A stretch of DNA of 8,200 bases from Bordetella parapertussis (GTDB taxonomy: Bacteria > Pseudomonadota > Gammaproteobacteria > Burkholderiales > Burkholderiaceae_C). The stretch covers positions 1 to 8,200 of the forward strand of contig CAMDJU010000112.1 of the NCBI GenBank assembly GCA_945900695.1, given 5' to 3'. Below, piece by piece: positions 1 through 6,588 of this stretch. Both the position numbers and the translations under genes were made by a program. Each line of letters begins with the position of its first letter. Positions within the stretch are counted from its first letter, which is position 1. Below the pieces are notes generated by a model, which made no database searches, was not told the DNA's origin, and saw only the letters and a program-made list of their open reading frames with translations.

Positions 1-1401
1 GCCAGTGAAGCTGCCAAGTTATATGTGTTGCTGACCATTGGTGACGGCTTGGTGGCCCAAATCCCATCGCTGTTGCTCTCACTGGCCACCGCCATCATCG
101 TGACCCGCGTCACCACCTCTGAATCCATGACCGAGCAGGCTTCCAGCCAACTGGCCAACCCCAGCGCCTTGTTCATCTCTTCAGGTATCTTGGCTGTGTT
201 GGGCTTGGTCCCAGGCATGCCGCACCTGATGTTCATCACCTTGGCCGCGGCCACGGCGGGGCTGGGCTTGCTGGTGGTGCGCAACGAAGTCGATGCCGAA
301 GAGACCCAAGAGGCCGTGGCCGAAGCCGAGGCGAATGCAGCCGGCCCGAAAGAGCTGGACTGGGACGACGTGGATCAGGTGGACTTGATTGGTTTGGAAA
401 TTGGCTATGGCCTCATTCCCTTGGTCAATGTCGAGTCGGGCGGCGAGTTGATGGGGCGCGTCAAAGGCGTGCGCAAAAAACTCTCTGCTGAATTGGGCTT
501 TTTGGTCCAACCGGTGCGCATCCGTGACGACCTCAACATCGACCCCGACAGCTACAACATCGTGCTCAAAGGCGTGGTGCGTGGCAAGGGCGACATCAAA
601 GTCGGTCGCGAATTGGCCATCAACCCCGGTCAAGTCTATGGCGAACTTCCTGGCACCCCCACACGTGAGCCCGCATTTGGTTTGGAGGCCGTGTGGATCG
701 AGCCGTCCAAGCGCGATCAAGCCCGCACATTGGGCTACACCGTTGTCGATGCCAGCACCGCCATCTCGACCCACTTGAACAAAGTGCTGCGTGAAAATGC
801 TTCAGATTTGCTCAGCCACGACGAGGTGCAACAACTGTTGGACAAGTTGTCGGCCAAGTCCCCCAAGTTGGTGGAAGAGTTGGTGCCGGGCAAGATGTCC
901 CTGGGCGTGCTCACCCGCACCTTGCAAAACCTGCTCAACGAGTCGGTCTCTATTCGCGACATGCGCACCATTGTGGAGACCTTGACCGAGGCCAGTAGCC
1001 GCACCACCGATCCGGAGCAACTCGCCGCCATGGTTCGACCTAAACTGGGCCGCATGATCATGCAAGCCTTGGTGGACGAGAAAAACAACCTATCGGTCAT
1101 GACCTTGGAGCCCAGCTTGGAGCAGCTGTTGCACAACGTATTGCAACAAAGCCAACCCGGCCAGCCCGTGGTGCTTGAGCCGGGTCTGGCCGAAAGCCTG
1201 TTTGCCGCCATGCGCGATGGCGCGCGTGCCGTAGAGGAAGAGGGCCACCCTGCCGTGTTGGTGGTGTCCCCCGTGATCCGTGGCTGGTTGTCCAAAGCGG
1301 CGCGTTATCGCGTCAACGACCTGACCGTGCTGTCCTACAGTGAAATCCCAGATGACCAGCCGGTCAAGGTGATCCACACCGTGTCAGCCCAGCCCAAATG
1401 A
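1..1401 (+). CDS. flhA: Flagellar export gate protein FlhA, C-terminal part (5' end outside window)
   Basis: FlhA forms the nonameric inner-membrane gate of the flagellar type III secretion system; its cytoplasmic ring receives substrates and chaperones. The frame is open from base 1, so the gene starts upstream; 466 residues are visible of a family length near 690. The opening stretch carries the family signature LLTIGDGLVAQIPSLLLS, followed by the last two membrane segments (about residues 18-40 and 55-85 of the visible part) ending in LGLVPGMPHLMF. An acidic linker (about 95-115) leads into the cytoplasmic domain, with recognisable stretches such as LAINPGQVYGELPGTP, EPAFGLEAVWIE, LVPGKMSLGVLTRTLQNLLNE and SIRDMRTIVETL. 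The stop codon is 33 nt before the flhF ATG, so cotranscription is likely. No frameshift or missing segment is seen. Identification is secure. Confidence 0.97.
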   Translation, partial: ASEAAKLYVLLTIGDGLVAQIPSLLLSLATAIIVTRVTTSESMTEQASSQLANPSALFISSGILAVLGLVPGMPHLMFITLAAATAGLGLLVVRNEVDAEETQEAVAEAEANAAGPKELDWDDVDQVDLIGLEIGYGLIPLVNVESGGELMGRVKGVRKKLSAELGFLVQPVRIRDDLNIDPDSYNIVLKGVVRGKGDIKVGRELAINPGQVYGELPGTPTREPAFGLEAVWIEPSKRDQARTLGYTVVDASTAISTHLNKVLRENASDLLSHDEVQQLLDKLSAKSPKLVEELVPGKMSLGVLTRTLQNLLNESVSIRDMRTIVETLTEASSRTTDPEQLAAMVRPKLGRMIMQALVDEKNNLSVMTLEPSLEQLLHNVLQQSQPGQPVVLEPGLAESLFAAMRDGARAVEEEGHPAVLVVSPVIRGWLSKAARYRVNDLTVLSYSEIPDDQPVKVIHTVSAQPK

Positions 1402-1434
1402 TTTTGATTGAAACCTGAAGAACCGAGAATAACC

Positions 1435-2781
1435 ATGGAACTCAAGCGAATCCTGGCCCGCGACGTCAAGTCGGCCAATGAAAAGGCGGTCGCCCTGTAC
1501 GGCAATGACGTGCTGGTCATCTCCAGCTGTCAAGTCCGGGGGCAAACCGAACTGATCGTGGCCGTTGACATTGAGCCCATCCCAGCCGAGTTGGCATTGC
1601 AAGAAGATGAGGTCACGCCCATCGTGCGCGCTGCGCCTGCGCTCAAGCCTGGGCCATTTGCCGAGATGTTGGGTCAATCCATGGATCAACATCGGCGCAA
1701 AGAAATGCCACGCAGCGCAGAAGCAAAAGCCCAAGTTGTGGTGGAAGCCGCACCTGTGGTTGCCAAGGAAGCTGAAAAGTCCGACCATGACGAGCGCGAT
1801 TACCTGCGCGGCCGCGAAATCGTGGCCATGGTGCGCGATGAATTGGCCAATTTGCGCAAAGAATTTAAAATTGGCCAGCAAATGGCCATGTGGCAAGGTG
1901 GCGTGCCCTTGGCCCGTGGTTTGCTGCCCTTGCGCAATGCCTTGAACGAGGCACCCATCCCCGCCGCCTTGCGCGCTTTGTTGATGGACAGCATCAAAGA
2001 CCATGAGGAAATGGATGATGCGATGAAAGAAATTCGCCGCCAGCTCTCACACAGCTTGCAAGACATTGGCGCGGACATGCCCAGCCAAGGCGTGCATGTG
2101 CTGGCTGGCCCATCAGGGGCGGGTAAAACACTGATGGTGGCACGCTTGGCCAACCACGCCGCGATGGACCAGGGCTGCGAAAAAGTGGCCATCATCAGCT
2201 ACAACGATCAGCGCGCTGGGGCCTGGAACCAAACCCAATTGCTCAGCGCGCAATCGGGCGTGGACTGTTACCGCGCCAGCAATGTGGCCACCCTCAAGTT
2301 GTTGCTCGACGAGTTGTCGGCGCGCACTTTGATTTTGATTGACACCCCGGGGGTGCAAATGGCCGAACGCTTGGCCGATATCGGCTCCGTGTGTGGCAAT
2401 GCCCATTTCCATGCGGTCATTCCTGCCGATGCGTCATCGGTCACCATCCGCCGCCTGTGCGAACAAAACACCAAACCCTGGGATGGCTTGATTTTGACCA
2501 AGCTCGATGAATCCTCGCAGCCCTGGCCCTTGATCCAACTGCTCACCGAGGGCGCGCACCGCGTGTGTGCCGCCAGCCGTGGTGAGCGCAGTGGTGACTG
2601 GAACAAAATGACCTCGGCCAGCGAGTTGGTGGACATTGCCTTGCAGAATCTGAGTGTGCCCGAGGAACAAAAATCCGAGTCATCGGTCGACGACATGCAA
2701 CACAAATTGGCCATGGCCAGTGCCCGATTGGCCCAGAAAATGGGCGTCACCCACCAGAGTATTCAGCATGGCCCAGCTTAA
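1435..2781 (+). CDS. flhF: Flagellar biosynthesis GTPase FlhF (SRP-type), divergent G-domain
   Basis: FlhF is an SRP-family GTPase that marks where a flagellum is built, usually the pole. I chose the ATG at 1435 (448 aa) because it gives the family-like N-terminus MELKRILARDVKSANEKA and has GAGA six nt upstream; an in-frame TTG at 1408 would add nine residues. The order is a short N-terminal domain (1-60), a low-complexity linker (about 60-120), a helical N domain (about 120-215) and the G domain. Visible motifs are the P-loop GPSGAGKT (225-232), DTPG (303-306, where DTAG or DTVG is usual) and TKLD (355-358). The segment that in family members reads DTYRI(G/A)A is here NDQRAGA (257-263), so the usual aspartate is asparagine. 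The gene overlaps flhG by 14 nt. FlhF is a confident call from motifs and context; full GTPase activity is not assured. Confidence 0.93.
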   Translation: MELKRILARDVKSANEKAVALYGNDVLVISSCQVRGQTELIVAVDIEPIPAELALQEDEVTPIVRAAPALKPGPFAEMLGQSMDQHRRKEMPRSAEAKAQVVVEAAPVVAKEAEKSDHDERDYLRGREIVAMVRDELANLRKEFKIGQQMAMWQGGVPLARGLLPLRNALNEAPIPAALRALLMDSIKDHEEMDDAMKEIRRQLSHSLQDIGADMPSQGVHVLAGPSGAGKTLMVARLANHAAMDQGCEKVAIISYNDQRAGAWNQTQLLSAQSGVDCYRASNVATLKLLLDELSARTLILIDTPGVQMAERLADIGSVCGNAHFHAVIPADASSVTIRRLCEQNTKPWDGLILTKLDESSQPWPLIQLLTEGAHRVCAASRGERSGDWNKMTSASELVDIALQNLSVPEEQKSESSVDDMQHKLAMASARLAQKMGVTHQSIQHGPA

Positions 2782-3592
2782 AACCGAAGTCATCGGCATT
2801 GCCAGCGGCAAAGGCGGGGTGGGTAAAACCACCACCGCCATCAATTTGGCCGTCGCCTTGCAAATGATGGGCAAACGCGTTCTGTTGTTTGATGCAGACT
2901 TGGGTTTGGCCAATGCGCAAATTGCATTGGGCGTTCGCTCAGAGTACAACTTGGGTCATTTTTTGGCCGGCGAAAAGTCCTTGGCCGAAATCATGGTCAA
3001 AACCCGCCAAGGTCTGACCCTCATCCCCGGCGGCTCTGGTGTGCAAGAGTTGGCGGGCTTGAGCCACTTGCAATCGGCCAGCATCGTGCAGGCCTTCAGC
3101 ACATTGACCGAAGAAATTGATTTCTTGATCGTGGACCTTGCCGCCGGAATCTCTCCTTCGGTGATGACCTTCTTGGGCGCTTGTCAACGCCGCTTCATCG
3201 TGGTCAAGGACGATCCCTCATCCATTGCCGATGCCTACGGCACGATCAAAGTGATGAGCCAAGAAATGAAGCTCGATGAAATTTATTTGCTCCCCAACAT
3301 GGTTGAGAGCCAGTCCGCAGGCTGGAAGTTGTACAACCGCATCAACGATGTGTGTGTGCGCTTTCTGGGCCAGCCCGTGCAGTACCTGACCTCCATCGAG
3401 TCCGACGAAATGGTGTTGACTGCCTTGAAAAAATACCAATCAGTTTTAGAGTTGGCGCCCGGCACGGGTGCTTCAAGAGATTACCGCCGCTTGGCTGATT
3501 TTTGCCAGCAGCTGCGCCCCATCGATCCCTTGTCGGGTGGGATGCAGTTCTTCATGGAGCGGTTGATTCAAAACAAACCGGAGGCCCTATGA
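2768..3592 (+). CDS. flhG: Flagellar number regulator FlhG/FleN (MinD-like ATPase)
   Basis: FlhG (FleN, YlxH) is a ParA/MinD-type ATPase that limits flagellar number, acting on FlhF and, in polar flagellates, on the FleQ activator. The ATG at 2768 gives 274 aa beginning MAQLKTEVIGIAS and has a weak AGAG eight nt upstream; the frame stays open upstream, but that part is an out-of-frame copy of flhF and has no family similarity. Motifs are the deviant Walker A KGGVGKT (15-21), DADLGLAN (42-49), Walker B FLIVDLAAGI (119-128, D123), and a C-terminal helix FFMERLIQ near residues 260-267 that fits the membrane-targeting sequence of the family. The N-terminal DQAxxLR segment known from some FlhG proteins is absent. 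The start lies inside flhF (14-nt overlap), and the stop overlaps the fliA ATG as ATGA, suggesting translational coupling. Confidence 0.94.
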   Translation: MAQLKTEVIGIASGKGGVGKTTTAINLAVALQMMGKRVLLFDADLGLANAQIALGVRSEYNLGHFLAGEKSLAEIMVKTRQGLTLIPGGSGVQELAGLSHLQSASIVQAFSTLTEEIDFLIVDLAAGISPSVMTFLGACQRRFIVVKDDPSSIADAYGTIKVMSQEMKLDEIYLLPNMVESQSAGWKLYNRINDVCVRFLGQPVQYLTSIESDEMVLTALKKYQSVLELAPGTGASRDYRRLADFCQQLRPIDPLSGGMQFFMERLIQNKPEAL

Positions 3593-4341
3593 GAGCCATG
3601 TCACCTGTAGCCCTGTATCAGCAATGCCAGCCCAAAGGCGATGAATTGGTGTTGGCCCATTTGGGTCTGGTCAAGCGCGTGGCCATTCACCTCAAAGCCC
3701 GGGTGCCAGCCTTCATGGAACTCGACGAGCTGATCCAAGTCGGCATGCTGGGTTTGTTGGAAGCCTCCAAAGCCTACGACCCCGCCAAGGGGGTGGAGTT
3801 TGAAAACTTCGCCCACAGCCGGGTGCGTGGCGCCATGCTCGACGAGGTTCGGCGCTTGTCCTTCTTGCCGCGCTCAGCGGTGGCTTTTAACAAAGAGCAC
3901 AACGAAGGCTTGCATGTGCTGGCCAGTGAATTGGGCCGCAACCCCACAGAATCTGAAATTGCCGAGTTCATGGGCAAAGACTTGGAGGAATTTCAGCGCG
4001 AACGCGGCAAAGCACGGCGCTTTGAAACCTATTCTTTGGAAGTGGTCACCGAGGAGGTCATGGGCATTGCCGATGAAGAGTCCCACCAGCCCGATGTGAT
4101 GGTCGAAGAGGCTGAATTCATGGATGCCGTCACAGCGGCGATTGCCGAGTTGCCCGAACGCGAGCAAACAGTCATGCAGCTGTATTACGTTGAAGAGCTG
4201 AATTTGAAAGAGATTGGTGAGGTTTTGGGCGTGAGCGAGTCGCGCATCAGCCAAATTTTGTCGGCCGTGGTGAAAAAGCTGCGCGGCACCTTGCAAGTTG
4301 AGCCCAACGGTGGCGGCATGATTCGGCGTGTCACGTCATGA
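3589..4341 (+). CDS. fliA: Flagellar sigma factor FliA (sigma-28)
   Basis: FliA directs RNA polymerase to late flagellar and chemotaxis promoters and is held inactive by FlgM until the hook is finished. The protein is 250 aa, close to the family's usual 240. Region 2 spans about 20-90, with HLGLVKRVAIHL, the core stretch ELDELIQVGMLGLLEA and FENFAHSRVRGAMLDEVR; region 3 covers about 95-150; region 4 is about 185-235, with LPEREQTVMQLYY and the helix-turn-helix LNLKEIGEVLGVSESRISQI. The chosen ATG overlaps the flhG stop (ATGA) and sits 4 nt after GGAGG (3580-3584). A second ATG at 3598 lies 13 nt from the same site and is possible, shortening the protein by three residues. The gene ends in an ATGA overlap with the next ORF. 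No FlgM gene is in the window. Confidence 0.96.
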   Translation: MRAMSPVALYQQCQPKGDELVLAHLGLVKRVAIHLKARVPAFMELDELIQVGMLGLLEASKAYDPAKGVEFENFAHSRVRGAMLDEVRRLSFLPRSAVAFNKEHNEGLHVLASELGRNPTESEIAEFMGKDLEEFQRERGKARRFETYSLEVVTEEVMGIADEESHQPDVMVEEAEFMDAVTAAIAELPEREQTVMQLYYVEELNLKEIGEVLGVSESRISQILSAVVKKLRGTLQVEPNGGGMIRRVTS

Positions 4342-5093
4342 GCAGTTTTTTCCAACTCTTTCTGGCTTGGGGCGTGCTGCTCTTGGTGATTTTGGTGCTG
4401 TATCTGGTTGACAAAATCAACATCATTTACCAGCGGCAATCCCAAGACGCCACCGAGCCCGTTTACAGCGATGGCCTGTTTGGGGAGTTGGTGGGTAAAG
4501 CGCTTTGGGATGCCATGAGCGGCATTCCCTTGCCCGGTTTTGACCCCAAGTTGGTGCAAGACCTCAAGCCCCATTACGAGCCTGTGCTCAGGCAGCACAT
4601 TGAACAAACCTTTTTGCAAGGTGTGACCGATCAACGCGAAGGCCGCGCCGGTGTGCCGGTCAACAACCGCATGATCCCCACGCCGCGGGGTTCGGTCGAG
4701 TCCTGGATGCCCTTGCACCATTTGTCCAGCCTGTACCAATGTGGCGTCGAGCATGCCCAAAACAAACCCGCCGAGCGCTTGCGTGTTCAGCAAACCCTGG
4801 ATCAGGTGTGTGTGATGTTGTACGCCAGAGCTGGGCTGGAGCTGAAAGATCCGTTCTCGCGAATTTTGATGGAGCCGATTGATCCGGGGGCGCCGGTTTC
4901 GGACGCCGCACCCGACGGGGCCCAACCGGCGGATGCCATGCCGGCGGCGGACCAGACTGTGCAAGCGCAGGGCAACGTGGCAGACTCAGATGCCCCGGCC
5001 CAGCCTTTGCCTCCAGAGCCTGAGCCCGAAGTCATCGAACCGGTGACCCTGGGACAAAGCCTGCCTACCCAAGCCAAACCGGTGCCCGCATGA
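4338..5093 (+). CDS. Unrecognised single-pass membrane protein in flagellar operon
   Basis: I do not recognise this 251-aa protein. Residues 4-24 form one strong hydrophobic helix (FFQLFLAWGVLLLVILVLYLV). It has no positive charges before it, and K26 and R33 follow it, so the positive-inside rule suggests the rest faces the cytoplasm. A compact-looking domain covers about 45-180, with GLFGELVGKALWDAMSGI, a His/Pro-containing middle (RMIPTPRGSVESWMPLHHL) and cysteines at 135 and 158. From 180 to the end the chain is rich in Pro, Ala, Asp and Glu (PPEPEPEVIEPV) and probably disordered. No enzyme motif is seen. The start ATG overlaps the fliA stop (ATGA) and has no good ribosome site, which implies translation coupled to fliA. 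Position alone links it to the flagellum or to motility control; that is inference. Codon use resembles its neighbours. Confidence 0.85.
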   Translation: MSSFFQLFLAWGVLLLVILVLYLVDKINIIYQRQSQDATEPVYSDGLFGELVGKALWDAMSGIPLPGFDPKLVQDLKPHYEPVLRQHIEQTFLQGVTDQREGRAGVPVNNRMIPTPRGSVESWMPLHHLSSLYQCGVEHAQNKPAERLRVQQTLDQVCVMLYARAGLELKDPFSRILMEPIDPGAPVSDAAPDGAQPADAMPAADQTVQAQGNVADSDAPAQPLPPEPEPEVIEPVTLGQSLPTQAKPVPA

Positions 5094-5176
5094 ACATGAC
5101 CGCTGGTACCCGCTTGACTCAAGTTCTGGCCGCTGAGACCGAATCAGCTCATGTCCCCCAACGAATTCAGGAGTAG
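5090..5176 (+). CDS. Possible 28-aa coupled small ORF (doubtful)
   Basis: An ATG overlaps the stop of the preceding gene as ATGA, the same arrangement used twice upstream in this operon. The frame runs 28 codons (MNMTAGTRLTQVLAAETESA...) to TAG. No ribosome site precedes it, and the peptide has no motif or hydrophobic helix. The same bases hold a candidate sigma-28 promoter and the fliS ribosome site (AGGAG at 5169-5173), so this may simply be regulatory spacer. Confidence 0.18.
   Translation: MNMTAGTRLTQVLAAETESAHVPQRIQE
5119..5145 (+). promoter_or_regulatory. Candidate sigma-28 (FliA) promoter for fliS
   Basis: TCAAGTTC, an 11-nt spacer and ACCGAATC resemble the enterobacterial sigma-28 consensus TAAAGTTT-N11-GCCGATAA. 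By eye 10 of 16 positions match, the spacing is exact and the CCGA core is kept. Transcription would begin near 5152, about 30 nt before the fliS ATG, a sensible place for a late flagellar chaperone gene. The match is partial and could be chance. Confidence 0.35.
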
Positions 5177-5182
5177 ATTCAG

Positions 5183-5605
5183 ATGCGAGCCAATCAAAAA
5201 GCCATAGCCGCCTATGGCGATGTCAAAGTCACCACGGGTGTGTCATCGGCCAACGGCGTTCAGCTCATTCAAATGCTGTTTGACGGCCTCTTGGAGAGCT
5301 TGGCTGCCACCAAAGGCCATATTCAAAACGGTGCCATCGTCGAAAAAGGCAAAAGCATCGCCCGCGCCAGCCGCATTGTGATTGGCTTGCAAGGCGCCCT
5401 CGACTTTGAGCGTGGCGGCGACTTGGCCAACAACCTCAATGAGTTGTATGGCTATGTCACCCGCCGTTTGTTGCATGTCAATGCCCGCAATGACTTGGAT
5501 GCATTGGAAGAGATTTTTGGTTTGATGAATGAAATCCGTACCGCCTGGGAAGGCGTGCCTGATTTGATTCCCGCTTCACCCCGCGCGAGCGCATTGCTTA
5601 ACTGA
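5183..5605 (+). CDS. fliS: Flagellin export chaperone FliS
   Basis: FliS binds the C-terminus of flagellin in the cytoplasm, stops early polymerisation and delivers it to FlhA. The 140-aa product matches the family size (about 125-140) and its all-helical layout. An N-terminal tyrosine segment AYGDVKVTT (10-18) is followed by the signature VQLIQMLFDGLLESLAAT (26-43), a second helix KGKSIARASRIVIGLQGAL (55-73), then FERGGDLANNLNELYGYVTR (75-94) and ARNDLDALEEIFGLMNEIRTAW (101-122). The start is well supported by AGGAG at 5169-5173 with a nine-nt spacer. It sits 89 nt after the membrane-protein gene, possibly with its own sigma-28 promoter. fliS is usually beside fliD and fliC, so this place between fliA and motA is notable. 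The stop codon lies within a long inverted repeat. Confidence 0.93.
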   Translation: MRANQKAIAAYGDVKVTTGVSSANGVQLIQMLFDGLLESLAATKGHIQNGAIVEKGKSIARASRIVIGLQGALDFERGGDLANNLNELYGYVTRRLLHVNARNDLDALEEIFGLMNEIRTAWEGVPDLIPASPRASALLN

Positions 5606-5650
5606 TACAACCGCCAGGCAATCGGGCCAAACGGCGGAAATATCAGTTAA
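5598..5650. repeat. 53-bp interrupted palindrome overlapping fliS stop
   Basis: TTAACTGATA (5598-5607) and TATCAGTTAA (5641-5650) are perfect 10-bp inverted copies. After a symmetric 3-nt mismatch on each side (CAA, AAA), a second perfect pair follows: CCGCC (5611-5615) and GGCGG (5633-5637). The 17-nt centre can pair GGC (5617-5619) with GCC (5626-5628). No T-run follows on either strand, so it is not an ordinary intrinsic terminator. It could be an mRNA stem-loop that stabilises the upstream message, a protein-binding operator, or a REP-like unit. The fliS TGA (5603-5605) is inside the left arm. The pairing is seen directly; the role is unknown. Confidence 0.75.
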
Positions 5651-5682
5651 TCTCGCCACTGCGCGATTTGATAAGGTGCGTT

Positions 5683-5700
5683 ACCCAGGTTTCCCTGGGT
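5683..5700 (+). repeat. Small perfect hairpin upstream of motA
   Basis: ACCCAGG (5683-5689) and CCTGGGT (5694-5700) form a 7-bp perfect stem with a TTTC loop. It ends 14 nt before the motA ribosome site GGAG (5715-5718). No T-run follows, so it is not a standard terminator. It may shape the motA leader or be a binding site; function is not shown by the sequence. Confidence 0.5.
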
Positions 5701-5724
5701 CGTGCCGCTTGTTTGGAGAGTTAG

Positions 5725-6588
5725 ATGGTTGCTATCGTTGGCTTGGTTGTGTTGATGATTTGTGTGTTTGGGGGCTTCATCATTGCGGGTGGATCCTTGG
5801 CGCCCATCATCAAGGCCGCACCTTATGAAATGTTCATCATTGGCGGCGCTGGCATAGGCGGCATGATCACCGGCAACAGCGGTGTGATTCTCAAAGGTGC
5901 CTTTGGTGGTTTTGGCCGGGTGATCAAAGGGCCGAAGTACAAAAAAGCAGACTATTTGGCCGTCATGCTCTTGGTGGCCAAGATCATGAAAACGCTCAAA
6001 ACCGAGGGTGCGGTGGCGCTGGAAGCGCACATCGAAAACCCCGAGGCCAGTGCCATTTTTGGCGAACACCCACCGATCTTGCACGACCACGATTTGCTCG
6101 ACTTGATTTGCAACACCGTGCGCTTGATGGTGGTGTCGTCCAGCAACCTCAGCCCCTATGCGGTGGAGGACGTGATGGACGCGGCGATCAAACTGCACCA
6201 CCACAACGAACTCAAATACTCTGGCGCCTTGGCCACCCTGGCCGGTGCCTTGCCCGCGCTGGGCATTGTGGCTTGCGTGTTGGGTGTGGTGAAGACCATG
6301 GGCGCCATCGACCAACCCCCGCCGGTGCTCGGCGGCCTGATCGGTTCAGCTTTGGTGGGTACATTTTTGGGCGTGTTCTTGGCCTACGGCATCGTTGAAC
6401 CCTTTGCCTCGCGATTCACCCAGGTCATTGACGAAGAAGGCGAAATGCCCAAAGTGGTCAAGCAAATCATCATTGGCACCTTGCACGGCCACCCCATGCC
6501 TTTGATCATCGAAGCCGCACGCGCTTGTGTCAGCCACCACAACCAACCCACGTTTGCCGAGGTCTTTGACGGCATGCGAGGCAAGTAA
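5725..6588 (+). CDS. motA: Flagellar motor stator protein MotA
   Basis: MotA is the multi-copy inner-membrane stator subunit that, with MotB, conducts ions and pushes on the FliG ring. The 287-aa product fits the family length (about 285-295). The ATG follows GGAG (5715-5718) by six nt. Four membrane segments are visible, near residues 2-22, 35-52, 170-190 and 203-224. The functional prolines are present in GALPALGIVACVLGVVKTMG (P177) and YGIVEPFA (P226). In the cytoplasmic loop, E100 (ALEAHIENPE) matches the E. coli E98 position, whereas the R90 position appears to be lysine (K92). The loop also has a His run (HHH, 158-160). GGLIGSALVGTFLGVFLAYG is typical. By recall the sequence looks closer to alphaproteobacterial MotA than to the E. 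coli form. It overlaps motB by one base. Confidence 0.95.
   Translation: MVAIVGLVVLMICVFGGFIIAGGSLAPIIKAAPYEMFIIGGAGIGGMITGNSGVILKGAFGGFGRVIKGPKYKKADYLAVMLLVAKIMKTLKTEGAVALEAHIENPEASAIFGEHPPILHDHDLLDLICNTVRLMVVSSSNLSPYAVEDVMDAAIKLHHHNELKYSGALATLAGALPALGIVACVLGVVKTMGAIDQPPPVLGGLIGSALVGTFLGVFLAYGIVEPFASRFTQVIDEEGEMPKVVKQIIIGTLHGHPMPLIIEAARACVSHHNQPTFAEVFDGMRGK

Noticed and set aside
181..774. Long minus-strand open frame opposite flhA, and others like it opposite flhF, fliA and motA
   Set aside because: They are mirror frames of well-identified genes, have low-complexity His/Gln-rich translations and no family resemblance.
1408..1434. TTG start for flhF at 1408
   Set aside because: It follows the flhA stop too closely to have its own ribosome site, and the ATG at 1435 gives the family-like N-terminus.
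2654..2767. N-terminal extension of flhG to the ATG at 2654
   Set aside because: The added residues are flhF sequence read in another frame, with no MinD-family similarity; the ATG at 2768 gives the normal start.
3502..3588. N-terminal extension of fliA to 3502
   Set aside because: It lies inside flhG; the ATG at 3589 with GGAGG upstream gives a normal-length FliA.
5641..5680. Sigma-28 promoter for motA (CGCGATTT near 5662 with upstream CAGTTA)
   Set aside because: The spacing is wrong and fewer than half of the consensus positions match, so I could not support it.
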